Source of the DNA: JAWSVE01 sp050789445
GTDB lineage: Bacteria; Pseudomonadota; Gammaproteobacteria; Pseudomonadales; Cellvibrionaceae
Length of the DNA: 64,000 nucleotides
Assembly (NCBI GenBank): GCA_050789445.1
Contig: JAILXR010000001.1
Location: 1,116,001-1,180,000, forward strand
Direction: 5' to 3'
The notes under the pieces: model-generated
What the model was told of the DNA's origin: nothing
The model's database searches: none
What the model saw: only the letters and a program-made list of their open reading frames with translations
Translations under genes and position numbers: made by a program
Part shown: piece after piece, positions 42,832 to 52,451 of the stretch
Numbering within the stretch: position 1 is the stretch's first letter
Layout of the letters: each line of letters begins with the position of its first letter

Positions 42832-42840
42832 AGTGCGATT

Positions 42841-43566
42841 CTAATGTTCTATGCCGTTTTCCAACTGACGCCATAGCGATTGCCCACCACTGGCTTTGTC
42901 TACGGCATTGAGCTTTTCTTCATGTGCTGCGATTTCTTCATCAGTTGCCATTACAACAGTTAGTGGCGAACGATTAGAATCAATTCGCCTAATCCCCGAC
43001 ACGCCTCCCTGCTCTCCTGATTGAGACGAACCCAAGCTTAATGCAGTTTGTCCGCCCGTCATCATTAAATAAACGTCTGCTAAAATTTCAGCATCGAGCA
43101 ATGCACCATGGAGATCGCGCTGCGAGTTATCAACAAAATATCGTTTACACAATGCGTCCAAACTATTTTTTTGACCGGGATGCTTTTGTCGCGCCATCAC
43201 TAATGTATCTAAAACCGTACAAATCGTGCTGACAGACTTTCGTTTTGGGCTGAGCTTTTCAAATTCAGCATCAATAAAGCCAACGTCAAATGGCGCATTA
43301 TGAATCACTAATTCTGCACCGCTAACAAATTCAACAAAGTCTTTTGCTATATCTTCAAAGAGCGGCTTATCAGCCAAGAACTCTTGAGTGATGCCGTGAA
43401 CCTCAACCGCTGCTTCATCGATATCTCGATCAGGGCGAATATATTGATGGTAATGATTACCGGTTAGTTTTCTGTCAATCACTTCAACACAACCAATTTC
43501 AATAATTCGATGGCCTTGTTTAGGTTCAAGCCCTGTCGTTTCTGTATCTAAAACAATTTGTCGCAT
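42841..43566 (-). CDS. dnaQ: DNA polymerase III epsilon subunit, 3'-5' exonuclease
   Basis: A 241-residue proofreading subunit. ExoI LDTETTG has Asp7 and Glu9; ExoII lies in ELVIHNAPFDVGFID; ExoIII is in HGALLDAEILADVY. Residues 175-241 form the tail that contacts the polymerase alpha subunit, and TALSLG near 180 resembles the beta-clamp-binding QxSLPL-type motif. It is downstream of rnhA in the same direction; the two are divergent in E. coli, so the orientation differs here. Confidence 0.95.
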   Translation of the reverse strand: MRQIVLDTETTGLEPKQGHRIIEIGCVEVIDRKLTGNHYHQYIRPDRDIDEAAVEVHGITQEFLADKPLFEDIAKDFVEFVSGAELVIHNAPFDVGFIDAEFEKLSPKRKSVSTICTVLDTLVMARQKHPGQKNSLDALCKRYFVDNSQRDLHGALLDAEILADVYLMMTGGQTALSLGSSQSGEQGGVSGIRRIDSNRSPLTVVMATDEEIAAHEEKLNAVDKASGGQSLWRQLENGIEH

Positions 43567-43633
43567 TTATCTAATTATCCAACTTGGTTTCAAGTAATAT
43601 AAAAAAATATTAAAAAAGTAATATTCCAAACGA

Positions 43634-44068
43634 TTAACTAATTTCTTCGACACCTAAGTTGGCAAGTTCGTCAGCAATGTCATTTTCGTAATGACCGCTA
43701 TGCCCTTTGACCCAATGCCATTCAACTTTATGCAAAGCTGTTTGCTCATCTAACTCTTGCCAAAGATCACTATTTTTAACTGGCTTTCTATTCGCCGTTT
43801 TCCATCCGTTCTTTTTCCAGTTTTGCATCCATTCTGTTATTCCTTTGCGAACGTATTGAGAATCCGTTGTTAGCGCGATATCGCAAGTTTCCTTGACACT
43901 TTTCAAGGCTTGAATAGCGGCCATTAATTCCATGCGGTTATTGGTTGTATTTGCTTCTCCGCCGTGTAATCTTTTTTCAGTACCGTTGTAACGAAGCAGT
44001 GCTCCCCAACCTCCTGGACCCGGGTTTCCTTTGCAAGCGCCGTCTGTAAATATTTCAATTTTTTTCAA
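43634..44068 (-). CDS. rnhA: Ribonuclease HI
   Basis: A 144-residue RNase H. The catalytic carboxylates are Asp9 (FTDGACKGNPGPGGWG), Glu47 (NRMELMAAI), Asp69 (TTDSQYV) and Asp133 (ENDIADELA). It removes RNA from RNA-DNA hybrids. It lies between the methyltransferase gene and dnaQ. Confidence 0.97.
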   Translation of the reverse strand: MKKIEIFTDGACKGNPGPGGWGALLRYNGTEKRLHGGEANTTNNRMELMAAIQALKSVKETCDIALTTDSQYVRKGITEWMQNWKKNGWKTANRKPVKNSDLWQELDEQTALHKVEWHWVKGHSGHYENDIADELANLGVEEIS

Positions 44069-44129
44069 TGTGCTACCCGTTATTTTTGTAATACTGTTGT
44101 TGAGGTTTATGTATTTCTAATAAAAACAA

Positions 44130-45176
44130 TTAATGCAAAGTTTCATGAGAGACATCGGAAGAAAAATCGTTAGCGAATTTTTCTTTTAGTTTTTCTGTTG
44201 CTTTATTTTTAACATCATTAACGTTTGTATTGTTTGATCTAACTTTATCGTTTGCTCTGGCAGTATCTGTGGCTGTTCCTGATCGAGGGCGAGACCCGAC
44301 AAATGATTCTATGGGATTAAACTTTTTCCAATTTGGTTTTAAAGGCGTCACGCCGACTACATCTTTTCTGGCAACAATAATATAAAAACCACCCATCGGT
44401 AATTTTCTTTTTTTCGCGAAGCGTTCGTACCATCGAGTTTTTTCCATTACCGATGGATGATCAATCGGCCAGCGATAAAACCCTTGTTCAATTGAAACAG
44501 GTTCAAAATCTAATAACGCCAACCAATCTACCACTCTGCCAAGCCGTAGAGAATGATGTCGCCATTGTGTTTTTTGAGTAAACCATCGTCCAAATTGCTT
44601 GAACACACCAAACCAACTGAAAGGATTAAAGCCAACGATGACAACATAACCGCGCGGGATAATCACTCGGGCTGTTTCTCTTAACAGCTGATGAGGGTTC
44701 TCTGTAAATTCGAGAACGTGATGCAGTAACGCTACGTCGATGCTTTCTGAGCCTAATGGAATTTTTTCAATGTCAGCTTGCGCTGTCAGTAACGGCTTTT
44801 TATCTTTTTCCGAGATATTTGATGAGGGGTCATACTGCAAAATATTTTTTAAACTCGTCGGCGTAAAAGCAAAACGATGGTTGATGGTACTCGCTTCCGT
44901 AAAGTCAACATGCCGACTAATACCTAACTGCATGAGATGGAAGCCATACAAGTCGCTGAGCGCTCGATCAACCAGTTCTTTTTCTTCTGATAAGAGCTCT
45001 TGCCCAAACGATCCATTCAACCATTGCTCTAAGCTTTCGCCTGTTTGAGACAAAGGTTTGACACCAAAACGATTGCGCACGATTTTATCAATCCAAAAAG
45101 CGTGGATTTTCATAAAAATCATTTTAATGATCGTAAATAGTTGGGCTATTCGATTAATCACATTACCCCATTCCAA
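44130..45176 (-). CDS. YafS-like SAM-dependent methyltransferase
   Basis: A 348-residue protein. The class I methyltransferase core is recognised from IPLGSESIDVALLHHVLEF, then PHQLLRETARVIIPRGYVVIVGFNPFS. The usual glycine-rich motif I is replaced by YGFHLMQLG, as in YafS-type proteins beside gloB-rnhA. The C-terminal 70 residues are polar and probably disordered. MEWGN at 45176 is one start; a later Met (MKIHAFWID, 45113) is possible. Substrate unknown. Confidence 0.85.
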   Translation of the reverse strand: MEWGNVINRIAQLFTIIKMIFMKIHAFWIDKIVRNRFGVKPLSQTGESLEQWLNGSFGQELLSEEKELVDRALSDLYGFHLMQLGISRHVDFTEASTINHRFAFTPTSLKNILQYDPSSNISEKDKKPLLTAQADIEKIPLGSESIDVALLHHVLEFTENPHQLLRETARVIIPRGYVVIVGFNPFSWFGVFKQFGRWFTQKTQWRHHSLRLGRVVDWLALLDFEPVSIEQGFYRWPIDHPSVMEKTRWYERFAKKRKLPMGGFYIIVARKDVVGVTPLKPNWKKFNPIESFVGSRPRSGTATDTARANDKVRSNNTNVNDVKNKATEKLKEKFANDFSSDVSHETLH

Positions 45177-45341
45177 TTAAGCTGTATCGATTTGAGCGTT
45201 CAATGCTAGAAAGCTGCAAAGGAGTCCATTATCATGAATCCCAATAAGAACAACAACTACAACTCTCACAACTTACTTCATTCATAATTTCATTGAGTTC
45301 ATGGCACAAATGCATGGCCAATGTTGGCGAAATACCACTCT

Positions 45342-46208
45342 ATGACAAATCCGACAAAAGAACTCAACGTTATTCAAGTCCCCGCTTTTAACGATAACTA
45401 CCTTTGGATTCTCCATTTAAAGGACGATAAGCAGGCCTATGTCGTTGACCCTGGCGATGCAAAACCCATTCGTGATGCTCTTTCTCGTAACGGGCTAACG
45501 CTTGCAGGGATTTTAGTCACTCATCACCACCCTGATCACACGGCTGGCATTGGCGAATTAATCAAAGAATTTGGACATAAAAATGTTCCCGTCTATGGCC
45601 CTGATGGCGGCAGCGTTCCATCAGTGACTCACCCTCTTCACGACGGTGACGTGTTGAATCTTCAAAATGGTTTGACCTTAAAGGTCTTTGAAGTTCCTGG
45701 GCATACCCTAGATCATATTGCCTATTTCTATGACCCTCAAAGTCAGCACTTACCGTCTAGCCCTGATATATCAACAAAGTCATTAGGCAATCACAATAAA
45801 GGCAAACCAGCCCTTTTTGGAGGGGATACCCTTTTTGCCGCAGGTTGTGGGCGATTATTTGAAGGGACGCCCGCTCAAATGCACCACTCTCTTTCGAAAT
45901 ACATGGCATTCCCCGATGAAACACTGGTGTATTGCGCTCACGAATACACACTTGCCAACTTAGCGTTTGCTTCGGCCGTGGAGCCTAAGAATCAAGAGCT
46001 GCTAGAGCGAGTCACACGAGAGACAGCAAAACGAGAACAAAATCTATCCACCATCCCGACCAACATCGGCTTAGAGAAGGCAACCAATCCCTTTCTAAGG
46101 TGTCATATTCCCTCAGTTGTTCAAAGTGCAGAAAGCTATGCTGGAAACACTCTTACTTCAGAAGAAGAGATCTTTGGAGCCATCAGGCAATGGAAGGATA
46201 ATTTTTAG
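45342..46208 (+). CDS. gloB: Hydroxyacylglutathione hydrolase (glyoxalase II)
   Basis: About 288 residues. The metallo-beta-lactamase fold carries the metal site THHHPDHTAG, GHTLDHIAYF, FGGDTLFAAGCGR and CAHEYTLANLAF. It hydrolyses S-lactoylglutathione to lactate and glutathione in methylglyoxal detoxification. It is longer than E. coli GloB (251) owing to an insert near residues 135-155 (QHLPSSPDISTKSLGNHNK). ATG 45342 gives the family start (ELNVIQVPAFNDNYLW); an in-frame upstream start adds 7 residues. Divergent from the YafS-like gene. Confidence 0.95.
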   Translation: MTNPTKELNVIQVPAFNDNYLWILHLKDDKQAYVVDPGDAKPIRDALSRNGLTLAGILVTHHHPDHTAGIGELIKEFGHKNVPVYGPDGGSVPSVTHPLHDGDVLNLQNGLTLKVFEVPGHTLDHIAYFYDPQSQHLPSSPDISTKSLGNHNKGKPALFGGDTLFAAGCGRLFEGTPAQMHHSLSKYMAFPDETLVYCAHEYTLANLAFASAVEPKNQELLERVTRETAKREQNLSTIPTNIGLEKATNPFLRCHIPSVVQSAESYAGNTLTSEEEIFGAIRQWKDNF

Positions 46209-46666
46209 GTTTTGAATTTATACTCAAACTTCAACCCCAACAATGGCCAGCAGACTCACAAAATACTAAAAATACTTTTTACTTCAGACAAGTGAGCTTC
46301 TCCTACGACCACATGAAAAAAGCCAACCTCTTACAGGCTACACTTTATCTAGGTTGTTAATTAAACAAATTTTTCACTTGCCAACCAACGCATTTATGTC
46401 AGGACTCCTCAACAAACACTCATTCACAGGCTAGAAAATGCCAACGAGTTAAGGTTTTAGGGCGTTCATAACGGCCATCTTTAGTTTTTGTGATCTAGAG
46501 ATGACTTTCAAAACAGAAGTTAATTTATTGTTTATTAAGAATATTTAATTTAGGCGGGATAGCGCTTCGAGTATTAAGATCGGTTTTATTGACCCCTACT
46601 CTTAGCGTCCATACAATCCCTGATCAGAATTAATCAATTGAATTAAAAAGAACCGCTTTATAACTG
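46209..46666. other. Intergenic region between gloB and mltD
   Basis: About 460 bases, AT-rich, with no supported gene. It should carry the mltD promoter; I see no strong consensus elements. Confidence 0.35.
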
Positions 46667-48373
46667 ATGCCACTTATGAAAAGAACAGCGCCAAAACACA
46701 TCAAAGCCATCTCATTATTAGCTGTTCTTGTTACAGCATCATTAACAATGACTGCATGCAGCCAACTCAAAAATTTCTCTGCAAACACAGCCAATGACTC
46801 GATCGAATATGAAAACACCCCGTTAACAGAAACTAACGCCCCGTCTTTTGGTTCGATACAAGCCAACAGATCATCGAGCCCATTATCTCTGGACCCCAAT
46901 TGCTTAACGTCTGAAGATGCCTATGCCGCCTATCAAGGCCCCGCCTACGGAGATTTATGGCGGCGAATTCGTAGTGGTTTTGCCATTCCATATACCGATA
47001 ACAAACGCATTGAGACACACCGGAAATGGTATGCAAAACAAAAAACCTATATGCCAAGAGTTACAGAGAGAGCCAATCGATACATGTACGGCATTGTCGA
47101 AAAGCTAGAAGCCAAAGGGCTCCCTCTTGAATTAGCACTTCTTCCCATCGTAGAAAGCGCTTTTGATCCTTTTGCTTATTCACATGGTCGAGCATCCGGC
47201 ATGTGGCAATTTATTCCCGGTACAGCAAAGCGGTTTAAGCTAGAGAGAAATTACTGGTATGACGGTCGACGAGATATTGAAGCCTCTACCGATGCCGCCA
47301 TTAAATATTTAACCTATCTTCATAAGTTCTTTGATGGGGACTGGTTGTTGGCGCTTGCTGCCTACAACACAGGTGAAGGTAATGTTCGTAAGGCTGTGAG
47401 ACGAAATAAAAAAGCTGGTAAACCTACCGACTTCTGGTCATTGAAGCTTCCTAGGGAAACCCGCGCTTATGTTCCGCAACTTCTAGCACTCTCGCAAATT
47501 GTTCAAGACCCCAACCATCACAACGTTAAGCTGAATCCAATTTTGGATAAACCATTCTATAAAGCCGTTAATGTTGATTCACAAATTGATCTAGCAAAAG
47601 CGGCTGAACTCGCCGAAATAGAGATTAAAGATTTATCGTATTTAAATCCTGGATTTAATCAATGGGCTACTGATCCAAACGGTCCTCATCAATTATTGGT
47701 GCCGGTAGAAGTTGCTGACAAATTCGAACGCAATCTCAAACAATACCCACCTGATCAACGAATGGTTTGGGAAAATTACACGGTACAATCGGGTGACGTT
47801 TTATCCAAAATCGCTAGGAAATTTAACACCAGCGTCGACACCATTCGTAAAGTTAACAAGCTTAAAAATAACACCATTCGAGTTAAACAAAATTTATTGA
47901 TTCCGAAAGCCACAAAATCTTCACAATACTACGCATTCAGTGACAATCAGCGTACAAAACAAAAACAAGATCGTTCCGGAACAGCAAACTCAACTAAGAA
48001 TATTTATCACGTCAAATCTGGCGACAGTTTTTGGAAAATTGCACGCAGTTATAAAGTGAACGCCAGCAAGCTAGCAAAATGGAATGGGATGTCTCCAAAA
48101 GATCCTTTGAAGATAGGAAAAGAATTAGTCGTGTGGACCGAGAATACCAAAGTCGCTTCCTCGCAAAACTCTCAAGCTAGCTCAAACAGCAGCAATCCAT
48201 TGCTCCGTAAAGTTGCTTATCAAGTTCGTAGCGGTGATTCACTTCATCGTATTGCAGATCGGTTTAACCTAGCGGTAAACGACATTGTGAATTGGAATAC
48301 ATTGCGAAAAAGTAAATATATTCAACCCGGACAAAAGCTTACTCTTTGGGTCAATGTGGCTAACGCCCACTAG
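46667..48373 (+). CDS. mltD: Membrane-bound lytic murein transglycosylase D
   Basis: A 568-residue lipoprotein. The signal ends in the lipobox TMTAC (Cys about 31). The SLT catalytic domain (about 145-260) has the catalytic Glu in LLPIVESAFDPFAYS and the motifs ASGMWQFIPGTAKRF and ALAAYNTGEGNV. Three LysM domains follow at about 370-415, 445-490 and 517-562 (YTVQSGD, YHVKSGD, YQVRSGD). It cleaves peptidoglycan glycan strands from the periplasmic face of the outer membrane. Its place after gloB matches E. coli. Confidence 0.96.
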   Translation: MPLMKRTAPKHIKAISLLAVLVTASLTMTACSQLKNFSANTANDSIEYENTPLTETNAPSFGSIQANRSSSPLSLDPNCLTSEDAYAAYQGPAYGDLWRRIRSGFAIPYTDNKRIETHRKWYAKQKTYMPRVTERANRYMYGIVEKLEAKGLPLELALLPIVESAFDPFAYSHGRASGMWQFIPGTAKRFKLERNYWYDGRRDIEASTDAAIKYLTYLHKFFDGDWLLALAAYNTGEGNVRKAVRRNKKAGKPTDFWSLKLPRETRAYVPQLLALSQIVQDPNHHNVKLNPILDKPFYKAVNVDSQIDLAKAAELAEIEIKDLSYLNPGFNQWATDPNGPHQLLVPVEVADKFERNLKQYPPDQRMVWENYTVQSGDVLSKIARKFNTSVDTIRKVNKLKNNTIRVKQNLLIPKATKSSQYYAFSDNQRTKQKQDRSGTANSTKNIYHVKSGDSFWKIARSYKVNASKLAKWNGMSPKDPLKIGKELVVWTENTKVASSQNSQASSNSSNPLLRKVAYQVRSGDSLHRIADRFNLAVNDIVNWNTLRKSKYIQPGQKLTLWVNVANAH

Positions 48374-48408
48374 GCTTTTTACGCTCTCCTTTTTTATCTT
48401 TATCTTTT

Positions 48409-48440
48409 TCTCTGTTCGGAACAATTTCACCGAACAGAGA
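48409..48440. terminator. Bidirectional terminator between mltD and pepN
   Basis: TCTCTGTTCGG pairs perfectly with CCGAACAGAGA (11 bases) around a 10-base loop, preceded by CTTTTTC and followed by AATAAAA, so either strand can terminate. It sits between convergent mltD and pepN. Confidence 0.8.
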
Positions 48441-48483
48441 AATAAAACTCTACAAAACAATCTCTAAAAAAACATCTCTCAAG

Positions 48484-51177
48484 TTAATTTTCCTGCTGCA
48501 AACTTTTGCTCACCACTTCAAAAACATCTTTTGATAAAGCAGGATCAGCTTTAATTACTTCCAGCTCTTTTCTCATTAACTGTTGTCGCTTTTCGTCATA
48601 TTTCTTCCAACGAGTAAGCGGAGTCACTAGACGAGAGGCAATTTGCGGATTTATTGCATTCAAGGCCTTCACTTGCTCACCCAAAAATTGATAACCAGAG
48701 CCGTCTTCTGCATGGAAAGAAACCAAATTCCCATTACAGAAAGCACCAATAAGCGACCTTACTTTGTTGGGATTCTTCAATGAAAAACAAGGATGAGTCA
48801 TGAGCGCTTTTACTTTTTCTAAACTTGTTGATTCCACATTGTTATTTGAAGTCGCCTGTAACATTAACCATTGATCGATGGCTAATGGCTCATCTTTAAA
48901 GCACTCATAAAAATCAGACAGTGCTTCATCGGCATATTTGATCGCGGTGTCATTCTTACTGTTCACTATGGCCCGTAAAGCACCCAGCGTATCGGTCATG
49001 TTATTGGCTGTTTTATATTGCGTGATCGCTTTTTCAACATATTTATGGGCATCGCCGTGGCTACTCAACATCGACAAATACTGTAATGCCGTATTTTTCA
49101 AACTACGTCTTGCGATTTGTTCTGCCGTTGCTTGGTATTTTTCGTTGCTATTGAAACGCTCGTACACGCTTTCCAATAAATCAGCTAATTGAGTGGCTAT
49201 ATCGAATCGAATTTTTTCTCGCGCACTATGAATACCATCAATATCGACAACGTCAGAAAGCTCACTTAAATACGCTTCAGTGGGCAAACTCAACATTAAA
49301 GCAACCATGGCGGGATCAAGAGATTCATCCAGTAATATTTCTCTTAACGCTGCAATAAAATCCATATCCGTTGTTGCTTTCGAAATATCATTGACTGCCA
49401 TCATTTCCCGAATTAATTTAACACCCAAGCTCTGGCATGCATCCCAACGAGAAAAACCATCTTGCTCTAAACGAATTAATTGCAGTAAATTTTCCCGACT
49501 ATAGTCATAACGCAAACGAACCGGCGCTGAAAAATCTCTCAACAATGAAGGAACTGGCTTTTCTTGGACATCAGTAAAAACAAAACTTTGTTCTGGTTGA
49601 GTAACTTCTAACACAAAATGATTAGCTATACTTTTTTCCGCGTTGTTTCCTAAAGAAGCAGTTAACTCCCCTTCTTGACCAATCAAACCCATTGCTAAAG
49701 GAATATGGTATGGCAGTTTTTCACTAGCCGGTTGTTTAGGCGTAGAGGGGCAAGATTGCTTAACGGTCAACGTATAGGTTTTATTTTTCGCATCATATTG
49801 ATCAGTAACGGCGATGATAGGTGTGCCCGCTTGCGTATACCAATGTTTAAACTGCGTCAGATCACGGCCTGACACAAACTCCATCGCATCCGTAAATTCG
49901 TTTATGGTTACTGCTTGCCCATCATGTCGATCAAAATATAAATCACTCCCTTTTCGGAATAATTCTGGGCCTAACAAGTTATGAATCATGCGGACAACTT
50001 CAGCACCTTTTTCATAAATGGTTAGCGTATAAAAATTGGATATTTCGATAAAAGAAGATGGTTGTACGGGATGTGACATCGGCCCTGCATCTTCTGCAAA
50101 TTGCATGGTTCGTAGGATAGAAACATCTTCTACACGCTTAACTGTCGGCGACCCCATATCAGACGAGAACTGCGAATCACGAAATACCGTAAAACCTTCT
50201 TTCAAACTTAATTGAAACCAATCACGACAAGTAACGCGGTTGCCAGACCAGTTATGAAAATATTCGTGCGCCACAACGGCTTCAACTCGTTGAAAAGCAG
50301 CGTCGGTAGTAACTTCAGGTTTCGCAAGAACACAAGAGGTGTTGAAAATGTTCAGGCCTTTGTTTTCCATTGCGCCCATATTGAAATCATCAACCGCTAC
50401 GATCATAAAAATATCAAGATCGTATTCACGGCCGTAAACCTCCTCATCCCACTTCATGGAATTTTTAAGAGAAGTCATGGCATGATCGCACTTATCTAAA
50501 TCTTTGGGTTCCACAAAAATTTGTAGTGTCACTTCACGACCTGATTGTGTCGTAAATTTGTCGTCGATTTTCGATAAATTACCCGCGACCATTGCAAAAA
50601 GGTAACAAGGTTTTTTGAAAGGATCATGCCATTGTCGCCAATGACGACCGTTGTCTAAATCGCCCTCACCTATTGAGTTACCGTTAGCTAACAAAACAGG
50701 AAATTTTTTTTTATCGGCAATAATTTTTGTGGTGAATTCACTCATGACATCTGGACGGTCAAGGTAGTAGGTAATATTCCGAAAGCCTTCAGCTTCACAC
50801 TGAGTACAATACATCGAGTGTGATCGATAGAGCCCTTCCAGCGTAGTATTGTCTTGAGGTTTTATTTCAACTACGGTTGTTAATGTAAAACTTTCTGGGA
50901 CATTGTTGACCGTCAGCCCGTTTTCATCTGCAACAAAAGAACGGCTTTCTAATAACTTATCATCAATACTGACACTGATTAATGATAATTTCCCACCGTT
51001 CAGTACTAAGTCTTTTGTTTTATCTGCTTTAGGATCTGGGTTTCTCTCTATCATCAATGATGATGTCACTATGGTCACATCATCATTTAATTCTACAACT
51101 AAATCTGTAGTGGTAATTAAAAATGCTGGCGGCAAATAGTCTTTTAAATAAATAGCTTTTGGTGTTGCGTCTTTCAC
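48484..51177 (-). CDS. pepN: Aminopeptidase N
   Basis: An 897-residue M1 zinc aminopeptidase of the E. coli PepN subtype, close to its 870 residues. The substrate-binding GAMENKGL motif is near residue 267, and the zinc site HEYFHNW is near 305 with the third ligand Glu in SLKEGFTVFRD. The N-terminal beta domain starts with YLKDYLPPAF. It degrades peptides in the cytoplasm. It lies 25 bases downstream of the DUF1315 gene. Confidence 0.96.
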   Translation of the reverse strand: MKDATPKAIYLKDYLPPAFLITTTDLVVELNDDVTIVTSSLMIERNPDPKADKTKDLVLNGGKLSLISVSIDDKLLESRSFVADENGLTVNNVPESFTLTTVVEIKPQDNTTLEGLYRSHSMYCTQCEAEGFRNITYYLDRPDVMSEFTTKIIADKKKFPVLLANGNSIGEGDLDNGRHWRQWHDPFKKPCYLFAMVAGNLSKIDDKFTTQSGREVTLQIFVEPKDLDKCDHAMTSLKNSMKWDEEVYGREYDLDIFMIVAVDDFNMGAMENKGLNIFNTSCVLAKPEVTTDAAFQRVEAVVAHEYFHNWSGNRVTCRDWFQLSLKEGFTVFRDSQFSSDMGSPTVKRVEDVSILRTMQFAEDAGPMSHPVQPSSFIEISNFYTLTIYEKGAEVVRMIHNLLGPELFRKGSDLYFDRHDGQAVTINEFTDAMEFVSGRDLTQFKHWYTQAGTPIIAVTDQYDAKNKTYTLTVKQSCPSTPKQPASEKLPYHIPLAMGLIGQEGELTASLGNNAEKSIANHFVLEVTQPEQSFVFTDVQEKPVPSLLRDFSAPVRLRYDYSRENLLQLIRLEQDGFSRWDACQSLGVKLIREMMAVNDISKATTDMDFIAALREILLDESLDPAMVALMLSLPTEAYLSELSDVVDIDGIHSAREKIRFDIATQLADLLESVYERFNSNEKYQATAEQIARRSLKNTALQYLSMLSSHGDAHKYVEKAITQYKTANNMTDTLGALRAIVNSKNDTAIKYADEALSDFYECFKDEPLAIDQWLMLQATSNNNVESTSLEKVKALMTHPCFSLKNPNKVRSLIGAFCNGNLVSFHAEDGSGYQFLGEQVKALNAINPQIASRLVTPLTRWKKYDEKRQQLMRKELEVIKADPALSKDVFEVVSKSLQQEN

Positions 51178-51202
51178 AACTTTTTCCTCTGAATAGTTTT
51201 AA

Positions 51203-51469
51203 TCACAAATCCCACTTAATGGCTTTTTCTTCATCCAGATCATCATGAGAATGATCACCACATGCTGTGGGCTTTTTAGGTTCTACATAGCCGGTACGCT
51301 GTTCTTCAGGAAGATGTTTTTCCTCGTAGCGAATCATTGCTTGCAAACATAGTGCTGTCTGCTCTTTTGTTAATGCTTGGCCGTTAGGCCACTTACCTAG
51401 CTCAACTGATTGCTTCAAATTTTTATAAATATCTGGAGTAATGCTATTAAGGAGTTTTTCAAAATCCAT
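51203..51469 (-). CDS. DUF1315 (YeaC-like) protein
   Basis: An 88-residue protein of the DUF1315 family: MDFEKLLNSITPDIYKNLKQ, ELGKWPNGQALTKEQ, CLQAMIRYEEKHLPEEQRTG. The tail is acidic and His-rich (CGDHSHDD). Family function is unknown. It is directly upstream of pepN in the same direction and likely shares its message. Confidence 0.9.
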   Translation of the reverse strand: MDFEKLLNSITPDIYKNLKQSVELGKWPNGQALTKEQTALCLQAMIRYEEKHLPEEQRTGYVEPKKPTACGDHSHDDLDEEKAIKWDL

Positions 51470-51540
51470 AGTTGAATCTCTTTCTTTCGATCTTTCACAA
51501 ATGTAATTAACGACTATATTTTAAAAATAGAGTTTAAATA

Positions 51541-52443
51541 TTATTTCTTTAACGCTGACAAACAAGTTAAAAATGCCCAAGTCAAACCTAAAACAAAACC
51601 AGTAGCATGAGCAGTATTCGCAATTCCACCACCCGCTAAAAAATCTATAACGCCAAACATACCTAACACCATGGTGATAATTGGAAACCAAATCAAACCA
51701 CTGGGAACGTTTAGACGATGGTCAGGCATCATCTGCTGGCGAATTAAAATATAGCCTACAAATGCATAGTTTACGCCGGAGAAACCACCGAAGTTCCCAT
51801 TAAGTTCCCAAGCGTATTGTGCGACATTCGAAACTATCCCGACGACAGCTATAAAGAAAATATACAGAAATGGTCTAAACACTTTTTCTAATCGTGCTCC
51901 GAAATACCACAAAAACAACGCATTGCCCAAAATATGCATAATGCCAAAATGTAAAAATATTGGAGTTATAAAGCGCCATGGCTGGCTATAAGGAAAATGC
52001 AACGAGGTACCAAGTGCAACACGCGAGCTATAAAAATCAGAAAAAGTAAACAAACTATAATCTAAAGTTCTAATATTTAGGCCGACTATTAAAGTGCCTG
52101 CAAAACACAGGGCCAACAATATGACAGTGATCGGCGCCGAAATCATTTGGGATTTAAGGTTTTCGTTGTTAACCGATAGGTGGCTTGATTGAAAAGATGA
52201 TTCAGCCTCTTCATTTCGGACGATTTCAACTTCGCCAGCTTGCCATTGCTGAACAAATTCTTGTAGCTGTGGAATTAATTCTGGATTTTTCACCCAAACA
52301 ATTTGCTGTCCATTATTTTCGGTGATGCGATACTCTACTCGCTGCTGATAAAGCAATGATGAGAGCGCTGACATATCTTTTTCAATGGGCAATACAATGA
52401 CTTCATGCCACAACTGACCATAAGAATCTTTAAACGTATTCAA
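51541..52443 (-). CDS. Rhomboid-family intramembrane serine protease (GlpG-like)
   Basis: About 300 residues. A cytoplasmic N-terminal domain (about 20-75) resembles that of GlpG, and six membrane helices follow. Helix 2 holds HFGIMHILGNALFLWYFG, the HxxxN part; the Ser-containing stretch is NFGGFSGVNYAFVGY with the GFSGV active-site motif; the catalytic His is in ANTAHATGFVLGL. The residues are complete, so it should be active. TTG 52443 is chosen: it has GTAAGG upstream and lies 9 bases after the nadK stop. A frame opening at 52494 would overlap nadK by 43 bases. Confidence 0.9.
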   Translation of the reverse strand: MNTFKDSYGQLWHEVIVLPIEKDMSALSSLLYQQRVEYRITENNGQQIVWVKNPELIPQLQEFVQQWQAGEVEIVRNEEAESSFQSSHLSVNNENLKSQMISAPITVILLALCFAGTLIVGLNIRTLDYSLFTFSDFYSSRVALGTSLHFPYSQPWRFITPIFLHFGIMHILGNALFLWYFGARLEKVFRPFLYIFFIAVVGIVSNVAQYAWELNGNFGGFSGVNYAFVGYILIRQQMMPDHRLNVPSGLIWFPIITMVLGMFGVIDFLAGGGIANTAHATGFVLGLTWAFLTCLSALKK

Positions 52444-52451
52444 AAAATGCC

